From positions 7,318 to 14,506 of the forward strand of contig FR884047.1 in the NCBI GenBank assembly GCA_000435495.1: a stretch of 7,189 nt of DNA, given 5' to 3'. A program made the translations under genes and the position numbers. Origin of the DNA: Firmicutes bacterium CAG:552. Lineage in GTDB: Bacteria; Bacillota; Clostridia; Christensenellales; Pumilibacteraceae. This document shows, piece after piece, positions 1-5,686 of this stretch (positions are counted from its first letter, which is position 1; the number at the start of each line of letters is the position of its first letter). A model generated the notes under the pieces. That model was given only the letters and a program-made list of their open reading frames with translations. It had not been told where the DNA came from and ran no database searches.

Positions 1-89
1 GGCTCGCCTCGGGAGTCGATAGTCGCTATGGTATAACCGTTTTCCTCGTTACGAAAACGAATTTCTTCGACGCTGCCTTTTAACTTCAT
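1..89 (-). CDS. recD2: RecD2-like ATP-dependent DNA helicase, N-terminal fragment (runs off the left edge)
   Basis: Only the first 29 complete codons are inside the window; the gene continues beyond base 1. Reading from the ATG at 89-87, the peptide contains VEEIRFRNEENGYTIATI, which resembles the start of RecD2-type (RecD/TraA) helicases, where a small N-terminal OB-like region begins with a VE-x-I-x-F/Y-RNEENG(Y/F)T pattern. RecD2 is a 5'-3' superfamily 1B helicase linked to DNA repair and replication-fork processing in bacteria lacking RecBCD. The ATG shares one base with the metK stop codon (TAATG), so the two genes are probably cotranscribed and translationally coupled; an AGGA lies inside the last metK codons, unusually close to the start. 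The helicase motifs are outside the window, so the family call rests on this short N-terminal match. Confidence 0.72.
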   Translation of the reverse strand, partial: MKLKGSVEEIRFRNEENGYTIATIDSRGE

Positions 90-1264
90 TATCCTAAATA
101 TTTTCTTAATTCGTCCGCTTTATCCGTCTGTTCCCACGGCAAATCGCTCTTACCGAAGTGACCGTAATTGGTGGTAGCCGCATATATGGGTTTGCGAAGT
201 TCGAGCTTGTCTATAATTGCAGCCGGACGGAAATCGAATTCCTTTGCGATAATTTCGGTAATCTGCGAATCGCTGACTTTACCCGTGCCGAATGTGTTGA
301 CGCATACGGAAACCGGGTGCGCTCTGCCTATGGCATAAGCCACCTGAAGCTCTATACGATCGCACAATCCGGCTTTTACTATATTTTTGCATACGTACCT
401 TGCGTAATAGCATGCCGACCTGTCCACTTTTGTCGGATCTTTTCCGGAAAAAGCTCCGCCGCCGTGCGGACACATGCCGCCGTAAGTATCCACGATGATT
501 TTTCTTCCTGTAACGCCGCTGTCTCCAGCAGGACCGCCGATAACGAATCTTCCGGTAGGATTGATGTAAATCTTCGTTTGAGGTCGCAAAAGCTCCTTGG
601 GGATAACTTCCTCTATAACTTTTTTCGCTACGTCGTTTCGCACGGATTCTATATTTACGCTGTCGTCGTGCTGAGCCGAAACGACTACGGTGTCCACGTA
701 AAGAGGCTTAAATCCGTCGTACGCCACAGTGACTTGCGCCTTACCGTCGGGACGAAGATAGTTTATTACGCCGTTTTTTCTTACCTCTGTCAATTTTTTT
801 GTTAACTTATGCGCAAGAGCAATAGGGAGCGGCATAAGTTCTTCGGTTTCGGTACAAGCAAAACCGAACATCATGCCCTGATCGCCTGCGCCGATAAGAT
901 CGTACGGATCTCCCGATTTTTTGCTTTCCATTGAGTCGCTTACGCCCATAGAAATATCGGGTGACTGCTCGTTGATATAAGTAAGAACCGCACAATTGTG
1001 ATAATCGAATCCCAACTTAGGATCATTGTATCCGATGCTTTTGATAACGCCACGTACGATGCGCTGAATATCTATATACTGCGAAGTAGTAAACTCGCCC
1101 ATTACCAATGTCATGCCGGTACTGCAGCATACCTCACAAGCCACTCGAGACTTTTCGTCGCCTCTGAGCGCCTCGTCCAAAATACTATCCGCAATAAGGT
1201 CACATATCTTATCGGGATGTCCTTCGGTAACGCTTTCGCTGGAAAATAATCTAATATTTTGCAT
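89..1264 (-). CDS. metK: S-adenosylmethionine synthetase (methionine adenosyltransferase)
   Basis: MetK makes S-adenosylmethionine from methionine and ATP, releasing phosphate and pyrophosphate, in the cytosol. The protein is 391 aa from the chosen start, close to the usual 380-400. Visible signatures are HPDK at residues 16-19 (catalytic His), GAGDQG at 125-130, the RPDGKAQVT stretch at 171-179, GRKIIVDTYGG at 253-263 and the P-loop-like GGGAFSGKD at 268-276, with K275, K279 and D281 following the expected active-site pattern. The start at 1264 is chosen because it gives the canonical MetK N-terminus and has GGAGG four bases upstream; in-frame ATGs at 1288 and 1312 would add 8 or 16 residues that do not look like MetK. 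Its own promoter lies at 1329-1358. The stop overlaps the start of the recD2-like gene. No defects are seen. Confidence 0.97.
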   Translation of the reverse strand: MQNIRLFSSESVTEGHPDKICDLIADSILDEALRGDEKSRVACEVCCSTGMTLVMGEFTTSQYIDIQRIVRGVIKSIGYNDPKLGFDYHNCAVLTYINEQSPDISMGVSDSMESKKSGDPYDLIGAGDQGMMFGFACTETEELMPLPIALAHKLTKKLTEVRKNGVINYLRPDGKAQVTVAYDGFKPLYVDTVVVSAQHDDSVNIESVRNDVAKKVIEEVIPKELLRPQTKIYINPTGRFVIGGPAGDSGVTGRKIIVDTYGGMCPHGGGAFSGKDPTKVDRSACYYARYVCKNIVKAGLCDRIELQVAYAIGRAHPVSVCVNTFGTGKVSDSQITEIIAKEFDFRPAAIIDKLELRKPIYAATTNYGHFGKSDLPWEQTDKADELRKYLG

Positions 1265-1267
1265 ATA

Positions 1268-1273
1268 TCCTCC
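1268..1273 (-). promoter_or_regulatory. metK Shine-Dalgarno that decides the start
   Basis: GGAGGA on the minus strand, with GGAGG separated from the ATG at 1264-1262 by four bases. This supports the 391-aa product over the longer in-frame alternatives. A second GGAGG at 1303-1299 lies ten bases before another in-frame ATG (1288-1286). Confidence 0.8.
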
Positions 1274-1281
1274 GTAAGTCG

Positions 1282-1317
1282 GGCGCATACTGTCGATACC
1301 TCCACAACGCATACGCC
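1282..1317 (-). promoter_or_regulatory. Stem-loop in the metK 5' leader
   Basis: In the minus-strand RNA, GGCGUAUGC (1317-1309) can pair with GUAUGCGCC (1290-1282), giving nine base pairs of which two are G-U, closed by an 18-nt loop. The stem starts about five bases after the predicted transcription start. The loop contains a GGAGG, and the 3' arm contains an in-frame AUG, so the fold would bury a possible upstream initiation site and leave the proper metK Shine-Dalgarno free. No poly-U follows, so it is not a terminator. It may stabilise the 5' end or regulate initiation. It does not match the SAM-I architecture; whether it matches a small SAM class cannot be judged by eye. Confidence 0.45.
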
Positions 1318-1328
1318 TACATCCAATT

Positions 1329-1358
1329 ATTATACTACATAAGCTACGCCCCCGTCAA
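1329..1358 (-). promoter_or_regulatory. metK promoter (sigma-A type)
   Basis: On the minus strand, TTGACG (1358-1353) and a perfect TATAAT (1334-1329) are separated by 18 bp. Transcription would begin near 1324-1322, giving a leader of about 58 nt before the metK ATG. That is too short for a SAM-I riboswitch, a common regulator of metK in Firmicutes. Confidence 0.85.
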
Positions 1359-1372
1359 GGAATATACGGCGG

Positions 1373-1387
1373 AACGAGCCGCTCGTT
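1373..1387. repeat. 15-bp palindrome upstream of the metK -35
   Basis: AACGAGC and GCTCGTT flank a single central base, making a perfect seven-base-pair inverted repeat. It lies 14 bp upstream of the metK -35 box. It has no T-run on the side that would make it a terminator for either gene. It could be a protein-binding site, but the symmetry is its only support. Confidence 0.5.
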
Positions 1388-1451
1388 ACTCAAAAAAATA
1401 ACCGCCAGCTCTGCATTAGCAGCATTTTTAGGTGGAAAACCCAACATATTC

Positions 1452-1464
1452 GACTGCCGCAGTC
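1452..1464. repeat. 13-bp palindrome upstream of the proS promoter
   Basis: GACTGC and GCAGTC flank one central base, a perfect six-base-pair inverted repeat that ends 21 bp before the proS -35 box. Like the 1373-1387 palindrome it has an odd length with a single C/G centre, though the arm sequences differ. It is a possible operator, without further evidence. Confidence 0.4.
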
Positions 1465-1474
1465 CTGTGCCTCA

Positions 1475-1509
1475 ACTCAAAACAGTTGACAAAATTACTC
1501 AAAATAGTT
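1475..1509. repeat. Direct repeat ACTCAAAAyAGTT overlapping the proS promoter
   Basis: Two 13-bp copies, at 1475-1487 and 1497-1509, differ at a single base (C/T) and are offset by 22 bp, about two helical turns. The first overlaps the first two bases of the proS -35 (TTGACA, 1486-1491), and the second overlaps the first base of the -10 (1509-1514). The core ACTCAAAA occurs a third time at 1388-1395. This layout would suit a repressor or other regulator binding one face of the helix, but no regulator gene is in the window. Confidence 0.5.
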
Positions 1510-1514
1510 ATACT
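1486..1514 (+). promoter_or_regulatory. proS promoter (sigma-A type)
   Basis: A perfect TTGACA (1486-1491) and TATACT (1509-1514) are separated by 17 bp, the optimal spacing. Transcription would start near 1521, giving a leader of about 23 nt, and GGAGAG (1532-1537) sits six bases before the ATG. This should be a strong constitutive promoter unless the overlapping repeats bind a regulator. Confidence 0.9.
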
Positions 1515-1543
1515 ACGATTTATAAAGAAGCGGAGAGTCTATT

Positions 1544-2980
1544 ATGGCTAAAGAAAAAGAATTTGTAAAGAATATTGCCGATATGCACGAGGATTTTCCT
1601 CAGTGGTACACCGACGTAGTACTCAAGACGGAGCTTGTCGATTACGGCCCCGTAAAAGGCACCATGGTTATTCGTCCGTACGGCTATGCGATATGGGAAG
1701 TCATTCAAAGAGAACTGGACAAAAGGTTTAAGGAAAGCGGACACGAAAACGCTTACTTCCCGATGCTGATACCTTACAGCTATCTCGTAAAGGAGACCGA
1801 ACATGTGGAGGGTTTTGCTCCCGAAGTAGCGTTAGTTACCCACGTCGGGGATCAGGAATTACCCGAAAAGTTGGTTGTTCGTCCCACCAGCGAGACGATA
1901 ATTTGCGAAATGTACCGCAGATGGGTACAGTCCTACAGAGATCTTCCGGTACTTATCAACCAATGGGCAAACGTCGTTCGTTGGGAAAAGACTACTCGTC
2001 CGTTTTTGCGTACGAGCGAATTTTTGTGGCAAGAAGGTCACACGCTCCACGCTTCCGAAGCAGAGGCAAGAGAAGAAACGCTCAGAATGCTTAACATATA
2101 CGAAGAGTTTTCTCGCAATGTTCTCGCTATACCCATGTTTACCGGTCGCAAGAGCGAAAAAGAAAAATTTGCGGGAGCAAAAGAAACATATTCCATAGAA
2201 GCGATGATGCAAGACGGTAAGAGTCTGCAATCCGGTACATCTCATTATTTCGGTAACAGTTTTGCCGAAGCTTTCGATATAAAGTATCTCGACAAAGACG
2301 GCAAATTAAAGGCGCCTTATCAGACTTCCTGGGGCGTGTCCACTCGTCTTATCGGCGCAGTAATTATGACGCACGGAGATCAAAGAGGTCTTTGTCTCCC
2401 CCCTGCCATAGCTCCCGTACAAGTGGTTATAATCCCTGTGGCTATGCATAAAGACGGCGTACTTGACAAATGCAGAGAAGTATATATTGCGCTTAAGTCT
2501 GTAGCGAGAGTAAAATTGGACGACAGAGATTTTACCCCCGGTTGGAAGTTCAACGAATACGAAATGAAGGGCGTTCCCGTTCGTATCGAAATAGGACCGA
2601 GAGATATCGAAAACGGAGTGGCAACGGTAGCTCGCAGAGACAAAACCGAAGAAAAATTCACCATACGTCTTGACGACATTGCGACCGAACTACCGAAACT
2701 CTTAGCCGATATCCAAACCAATATGTATAACAAGGCTCTTGCCTTCAGGGATTCTCACGTAAAGATAGTATCGGATACTGCCGAGCTTAAAGATGCAGTA
2801 GACAGCGGCAACTTCGCTCTCGGAATGTGGTGCGGCGACAGAGAATGCGAAGACAAAATAAAAGAAATTACAGGAGCTTCCACTCGAAATATGCCGTTCG
2901 ATCAAACGCCTTGCGGAGATAAATGCGTTTGCTGCGGCAAAAAAGCTACAAAAAAGATTTATTTCGGAAAAGCGTATTAA
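1544..2980 (+). CDS. proS: Prolyl-tRNA synthetase, archaeal/eukaryal-like short type
   Basis: ProS charges tRNA-Pro with proline through prolyl-adenylate in the cytosol. The 478-aa length and the absence of the bacterial editing (INS) insertion mark the archaeal/eukaryal-like form found in some Firmicutes, Bacteroidetes and Thermus. Class II signatures are RPTSE at residues 113-117, motif 2 around 145-167 (VRWEKTTRPFLRTSEFLWQE) and motif 3 at 278-287 (GDQRGLCLPP), followed by the anticodon-binding domain from about 292. The C-terminal domain has C430-x4-C435 and C461-x2-C464, the spacing of the zinc site known in Thermus ProRS, and the protein ends in Tyr as that type does. The gene is alone on the plus strand, with its own promoter and terminator. 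It may mischarge alanine or cysteine; no separate YbaK/ProX-type editing gene is visible here. Confidence 0.97.
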   Translation: MAKEKEFVKNIADMHEDFPQWYTDVVLKTELVDYGPVKGTMVIRPYGYAIWEVIQRELDKRFKESGHENAYFPMLIPYSYLVKETEHVEGFAPEVALVTHVGDQELPEKLVVRPTSETIICEMYRRWVQSYRDLPVLINQWANVVRWEKTTRPFLRTSEFLWQEGHTLHASEAEAREETLRMLNIYEEFSRNVLAIPMFTGRKSEKEKFAGAKETYSIEAMMQDGKSLQSGTSHYFGNSFAEAFDIKYLDKDGKLKAPYQTSWGVSTRLIGAVIMTHGDQRGLCLPPAIAPVQVVIIPVAMHKDGVLDKCREVYIALKSVARVKLDDRDFTPGWKFNEYEMKGVPVRIEIGPRDIENGVATVARRDKTEEKFTIRLDDIATELPKLLADIQTNMYNKALAFRDSHVKIVSDTAELKDAVDSGNFALGMWCGDRECEDKIKEITGASTRNMPFDQTPCGDKCVCCGKKATKKIYFGKAY

Positions 2981-2990
2981 CAATCATTCG

Positions 2991-3027
2991 GTGCGATTTT
3001 CGGCTCAGCCCGGGAATCGCACTTTTT
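2991..3027 (+). terminator. Intrinsic terminator of proS
   Basis: GTGCGATT (2991-2998) pairs perfectly with AATCGCAC (3015-3022), the interior contains a further short GGC/GCC pairing, and five Ts follow at 3023-3027. It begins 11 bases after the proS stop codon. Confidence 0.88.
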
Positions 3028-3033
3028 ATATGC

Positions 3034-3072
3034 AAAAAAACGGACGCAAGTAAAATTCTTACGTCCGTTTTT
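3034..3072. terminator. Bidirectional intrinsic terminator between convergent units
   Basis: AAAAACGGACG (3036-3046) pairs perfectly over 11 bp with CGTCCGTTTTT (3062-3072). On the minus strand the stem is followed by a run of seven Ts (complement of 3034-3040), and on the plus strand by five Ts. It therefore ends the five-gene minus-strand unit and backs up the proS terminator. Confidence 0.88.
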
Positions 3073-3153
3073 ACGTTTTACTTATTTTTATGTGTTACAA
3101 AATCGCTATACCGTATGGCGATAATTGATACAAAATTTCCCGGTAGCAAAAGA

Positions 3154-3642
3154 TCAACCGTTAGTCAGTATATAGCTTAAACTTAAAATCACAGCCAACA
3201 CGACAGCAACAATCATAGATGCGATAAAACGTTTTTTCATAGCCACGTCTCCGTTACTAAGACTTACGGTTATCCCGGCTGCAGAACAAATTATCGAAAT
3301 CGGAGGAAAAATCAATGCAAAAACGTACGCTAACACAGTGAGCCAAATAAGTCTGCTCTGCGACTTGGTTATCGTTACCGAACCATAAGGGCTTTGTTCG
3401 AACGAATATGATTTTGCGTAATAAGATTGTTTTGCGGCGAATGAATCCGATTCGCCGCCACCTGCGAAGTCTGACGGCCTTACTTGGGTCGGCTCTCCGC
3501 AATTGTCGCAAAACCTGGCGTCAAAAGGCAATTGCTTTCCGCACTTGCCGCAGACAAGCGTCTCGTTATCCACACGTTTACCGCAACGAGCGCAAAATCT
3601 ATCGCCCTCTTGTATTAAATTACCGCATTTAGAACAATACAT
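3154..3642 (-). CDS. Small membrane protein with two N-terminal zinc ribbons, function unknown
   Basis: The 162-aa protein has two zinc ribbons in tandem: C3-x2-C6 with C17-x2-C20, and C31-x2-C34 with C45-x2-C48. A polar Ser/Tyr-rich linker follows (about 52-96), then a long hydrophobic stretch at about 98-128 and a second membrane segment at about 138-158, separated by a short basic loop (KKR 136-138). There is no signal peptide. The zinc ribbons probably face the cytosol, but topology is a prediction. Such zinc-ribbon/membrane proteins are common in Firmicutes and mostly uncharacterised, so I assign no function. The gene is last in its unit, 12 nt after the GalT-like gene; its GGAG overlaps that gene's stop region, seven bases before the ATG. 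The terminator at 3034-3072 follows it. Confidence 0.85.
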   Translation of the reverse strand: MYCSKCGNLIQEGDRFCARCGKRVDNETLVCGKCGKQLPFDARFCDNCGEPTQVRPSDFAGGGESDSFAAKQSYYAKSYSFEQSPYGSVTITKSQSRLIWLTVLAYVFALIFPPISIICSAAGITVSLSNGDVAMKKRFIASMIVAVVLAVILSLSYILTNG

Positions 3643-3654
3643 AACTTAGCTCCG

Positions 3655-4965
3655 TTATTGCAGCTGCAGCTGTTTATATAATTCTTCTATAGTCTTGTCG
3701 TCGTATGCCCTTACGTCAGTAAGACAAGCCACGAAATTCTTTTTTGTTTCCTCTTTTATGTCGAGAGCCGCCTCTACGTCACCGAGTTTTGCGTCCCCCG
3801 TTTCCTTAACGAGCGAAGCAACCATTTTTGCATAATTTTCGGCTTTGCCGAGAGCTGTCTGAGAATATTTAACGTCTTTAGTAAGAATACCTTTGATAGC
3901 TTCCAGACTCTCTTCCATCTTGTCGTCTATACGAAAAACTCCGAGCATATCGAATGCGCCCACGCTTCCGCCGACAAAAACTTTGCGATCGGCTTTGGGC
4001 TGTTTGTCGGAAATCAATATTATTTCCACAACAAATTTGTTTGCGACTTTTCGTACGCTTACAAGCGTTTTCCCGTGCTTTTTGATGACGTTACTAGCAA
4101 ATTCTACGAGTTTCGCCCTATTCGTACAGCTTAGACGCAACATGTTGAGGTACCAATCGGTCTGAGTAATACCGATATACGGATAGTCGGCGTTCTTCAA
4201 CTTGCGAACATCCGCAGACTTGTGCGCCGGCAACAGTCTTGTGCCGCACTTAAAATGCTTGTGCGAACCGCCGTCCAATGCGCATGCATAGTAAGAAGGT
4301 GCAAACTCTACAAAATCGAACATTGCGTTTAACGTTTCTTCGTTCATAACAAGCGGCTCGTGCGAAGAAACTACCTCACCCATATCCCCGTAATATGCTT
4401 TAGCAGCGGCTTTGTAATACCAGCTGCCGTCTCCTATATCGAGATTGATAAATCGTGCGTTGGCATTTTCTCCGTATCCCTCGCAACTTATGCACCTATC
4501 GCATTGCGGATACTTCGAACTCGACACTTGTCCGCAATCGGCAAATACGACATCGATATTTTTGTCGCCTTTGTTTTCCCATCTGCGGAAGCCGCTGACG
4601 GCGTAACCGTTTTTTACGGCGTAATCGAACGCCCATTCAAGAGCCTTTGCAGGATGCGCCGAAAGCGATTCGAACATATCCTTCATCTCTCCCGGTCTAA
4701 GCGAAACGATGTCCATAACCGCTGCGACAAACTTTTTTCGATCGGACGCACAGCCGTTTTTTTCGGCGTAAGCGTAAAGCGGATCGAGCAGTTCGTCAAG
4801 TGTAACCGTCTCCAATTCATCCTCGTCCACTTCCGAGTTTTCCCATTCGGTAAGCCCTATCTTTTGCATTAAAACGTTACGAACGTAAACTTTGTCCGCT
4901 TCGTCCATAAGCAAATTGATTTCGGCATAGCTAAGCAATCTTTCGATATCGTAGCTTATACTCAT
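3655..4965 (-). CDS. Divergent type II galactose-1-phosphate uridylyltransferase (GalT) homologue
   Basis: The 436-aa protein resembles type II (Gram-positive) GalT along its length, a family usually nearer 490 aa. Matches I recognise are the N-terminus (LLSYAEINLLMDEADKVYVRN, 10-30), an RPGEM...P-x-KA helix region (90-108), YPQCDRC...EGYG (152-165), the region before the active site (GEVVSSHEPLVMNEETL, 196-212), DWYLNMLRLSCTNRAKLVEFA (270-290) and VGAFDMLGVFRIDDKMEESL (335-354). The catalytic His-x-His is kept as H235-K-H237. The class II signature normally reads SH[DEN]H[FY]QGG, but here it is SHKHFKCG: Lys239 replaces the Gln that binds the UMP phosphate, and a few residues before it are missing. 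The family's C-terminal HPH element also seems lost. GalT normally moves UMP between glucose-1-phosphate and galactose-1-phosphate; normal activity is doubtful here. AGGAGG precedes the start. No galK or galE is adjacent. Confidence 0.75.
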   Translation of the reverse strand: MSISYDIERLLSYAEINLLMDEADKVYVRNVLMQKIGLTEWENSEVDEDELETVTLDELLDPLYAYAEKNGCASDRKKFVAAVMDIVSLRPGEMKDMFESLSAHPAKALEWAFDYAVKNGYAVSGFRRWENKGDKNIDVVFADCGQVSSSKYPQCDRCISCEGYGENANARFINLDIGDGSWYYKAAAKAYYGDMGEVVSSHEPLVMNEETLNAMFDFVEFAPSYYACALDGGSHKHFKCGTRLLPAHKSADVRKLKNADYPYIGITQTDWYLNMLRLSCTNRAKLVEFASNVIKKHGKTLVSVRKVANKFVVEIILISDKQPKADRKVFVGGSVGAFDMLGVFRIDDKMEESLEAIKGILTKDVKYSQTALGKAENYAKMVASLVKETGDAKLGDVEAALDIKEETKKNFVACLTDVRAYDDKTIEELYKQLQLQ

Positions 4966-4971
4966 AATTAT

Positions 4972-4979
4972 TACCTCCT
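4972..4979 (-). promoter_or_regulatory. Near-perfect Shine-Dalgarno of the GalT-like gene, overlapping the upstream stop
   Basis: AGGAGGTAA on the minus strand is almost fully complementary to the 16S tail. It starts inside the TAG stop codon of the pseudouridine synthase gene and lies about eight bases before the ATG at 4965. It indicates efficient translation of the GalT-like gene within the unit. Confidence 0.75.
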
Positions 4980-5676
4980 ATTCGGGTTTTACAATATTTA
5001 TATACTTTTCTATGGCAAACTGCGTCCACGGAGCAACGACAGGAGGAAATACCTTAAACGTCATAATTTGCTTTGTCGTGGGATGTAAAAATCTCAAGCT
5101 GTACGACCAAAGCGCAAGCCTGCCTTTGTGTAAGTCTCCGTACTTCACGTCGCCGTATATGGGACAACCCTGCGCAGCCATTTGGGCACGTATTTGATGT
5201 CCTCTGCCGGTAAGAAGCTTTACGTCTACGAGTGAAGTATTTTCGGCGTACTCGAGCGTATTGTAATCGAGCACCGCTTTTTTTGCGCCCTCTATCGCCG
5301 CAGGAACCACCTTAACGATATTATTGTCCTCATCCTTTATGAGATAGTTTACCAATCTGCCTCGCTTGTCTCTAAGTCGGTTGTTAACTACGGCTAAATA
5401 TTTTTTCTCCAGTTCGCCTTCTTTAATCTGTTCGCTGAGTCTGGCAGCGGATTTACTCGTGCGAGCAAACACCATGACCCCACCGGTAGGTCTGTCTAAT
5501 CTATGTACAAGTCCGATAAACACATTACCGGTTTTATTATATTTTTTGCCGATATAATTCTTAACTATAGTCAGCATATCGAGATCGCCCGTAATATCCG
5601 CTTGCGACGGAACGTTCTGCGGTTTTACCACAACTATTACTTGGTTGTCCTCGTATAACACGATTAAATCTTCCAT
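4978..5676 (-). CDS. RluA-family RNA pseudouridine synthase
   Basis: This 232-aa enzyme should isomerise uridine to pseudouridine in rRNA or tRNA. The catalytic motif HRLDRPTGG is at residues 58-66, with Asp61 the nucleophile of the family. Motif III is seen at 154-167 (LLTGRGHQIRAQMA), followed by GDVKYG at 175-180. There is no N-terminal S4 domain: the protein opens directly into the catalytic domain (LYEDNQVIVVVKPQNVPSQ), as in RluA/RluC-like short forms and many Firmicutes paralogues. The target base cannot be assigned from sequence. It lies ten nt after the methyltransferase gene, with AGAGG six bases before its ATG, and 12 nt before the GalT-like gene. Its place after ileS and a probable RNA methyltransferase fits an RNA-modification role. 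Confidence 0.92.
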   Translation of the reverse strand: MEDLIVLYEDNQVIVVVKPQNVPSQADITGDLDMLTIVKNYIGKKYNKTGNVFIGLVHRLDRPTGGVMVFARTSKSAARLSEQIKEGELEKKYLAVVNNRLRDKRGRLVNYLIKDEDNNIVKVVPAAIEGAKKAVLDYNTLEYAENTSLVDVKLLTGRGHQIRAQMAAQGCPIYGDVKYGDLHKGRLALWSYSLRFLHPTTKQIMTFKVFPPVVAPWTQFAIEKYINIVKPE

Positions 5677-5686
5677 AACTCACCTC

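Larger units (their letters stand above)
1265..1543. other. Divergent intergenic region between metK and proS
   Basis: This 279-bp gap contains the two outward-facing promoters, two short palindromes (1373-1387 and 1452-1464), three copies of ACTCAAAA and the metK leader stem-loop. I see no ORF worth calling, no tRNA or other RNA gene, and no T-box or SAM-I riboswitch. The predicted proS leader is only about 23 nt, so T-box control of proS is excluded unless transcription starts farther upstream. Confidence 0.8.
2981..3153. other. Convergent intergenic region with two terminators
   Basis: The 173 bp between the convergent proS and zinc-ribbon genes hold two terminator hairpins (2991-3027 and 3034-3072) and a weaker hairpin at 3103-3121 (TCGCTATA and TATGGCGA around CCG; eight pairs with one G-U in plus-strand RNA, no T-run). 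I see no gene in this stretch. Confidence 0.75.

Noticed and set aside
158..805. Plus-strand 215-aa open frame
   Set aside because: It lies wholly opposite metK, whose protein matches its family throughout; no ribosome binding site or recognisable domain is seen.
1265..1312. Longer MetK starting at 1312 (407 aa) or 1288 (399 aa)
   Set aside because: The added residues do not resemble MetK, the start at 1264 gives the canonical N-terminus, and it has GGAGG directly upstream. The 1288 start is kept only as a possible secondary site.
1411..1429. Possible terminator hairpin CTGC-ATTA-GCAG followed by five Ts
   Set aside because: The stem is only four base pairs, and no plus-strand gene lies to its left to be terminated.
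1265..1520. SAM-I riboswitch before metK or T-box leader before proS
   Set aside because: Both promoters have clear -35 and -10 boxes that leave leaders of only about 58 and 23 nt, and no S-box or T-box sequence elements are seen.
3103..3121. Hairpin TCGCTATA-CCG-TATGGCGA as a third terminator
   Set aside because: It has no T-run on either side; in the minus-strand RNA, the orientation of the adjacent operon, one pair becomes a C-A mismatch.
4360..4872. Plus-strand 170-aa open frame
   Set aside because: It is the antisense shadow of the GalT-like gene and its translation has no recognisable features.
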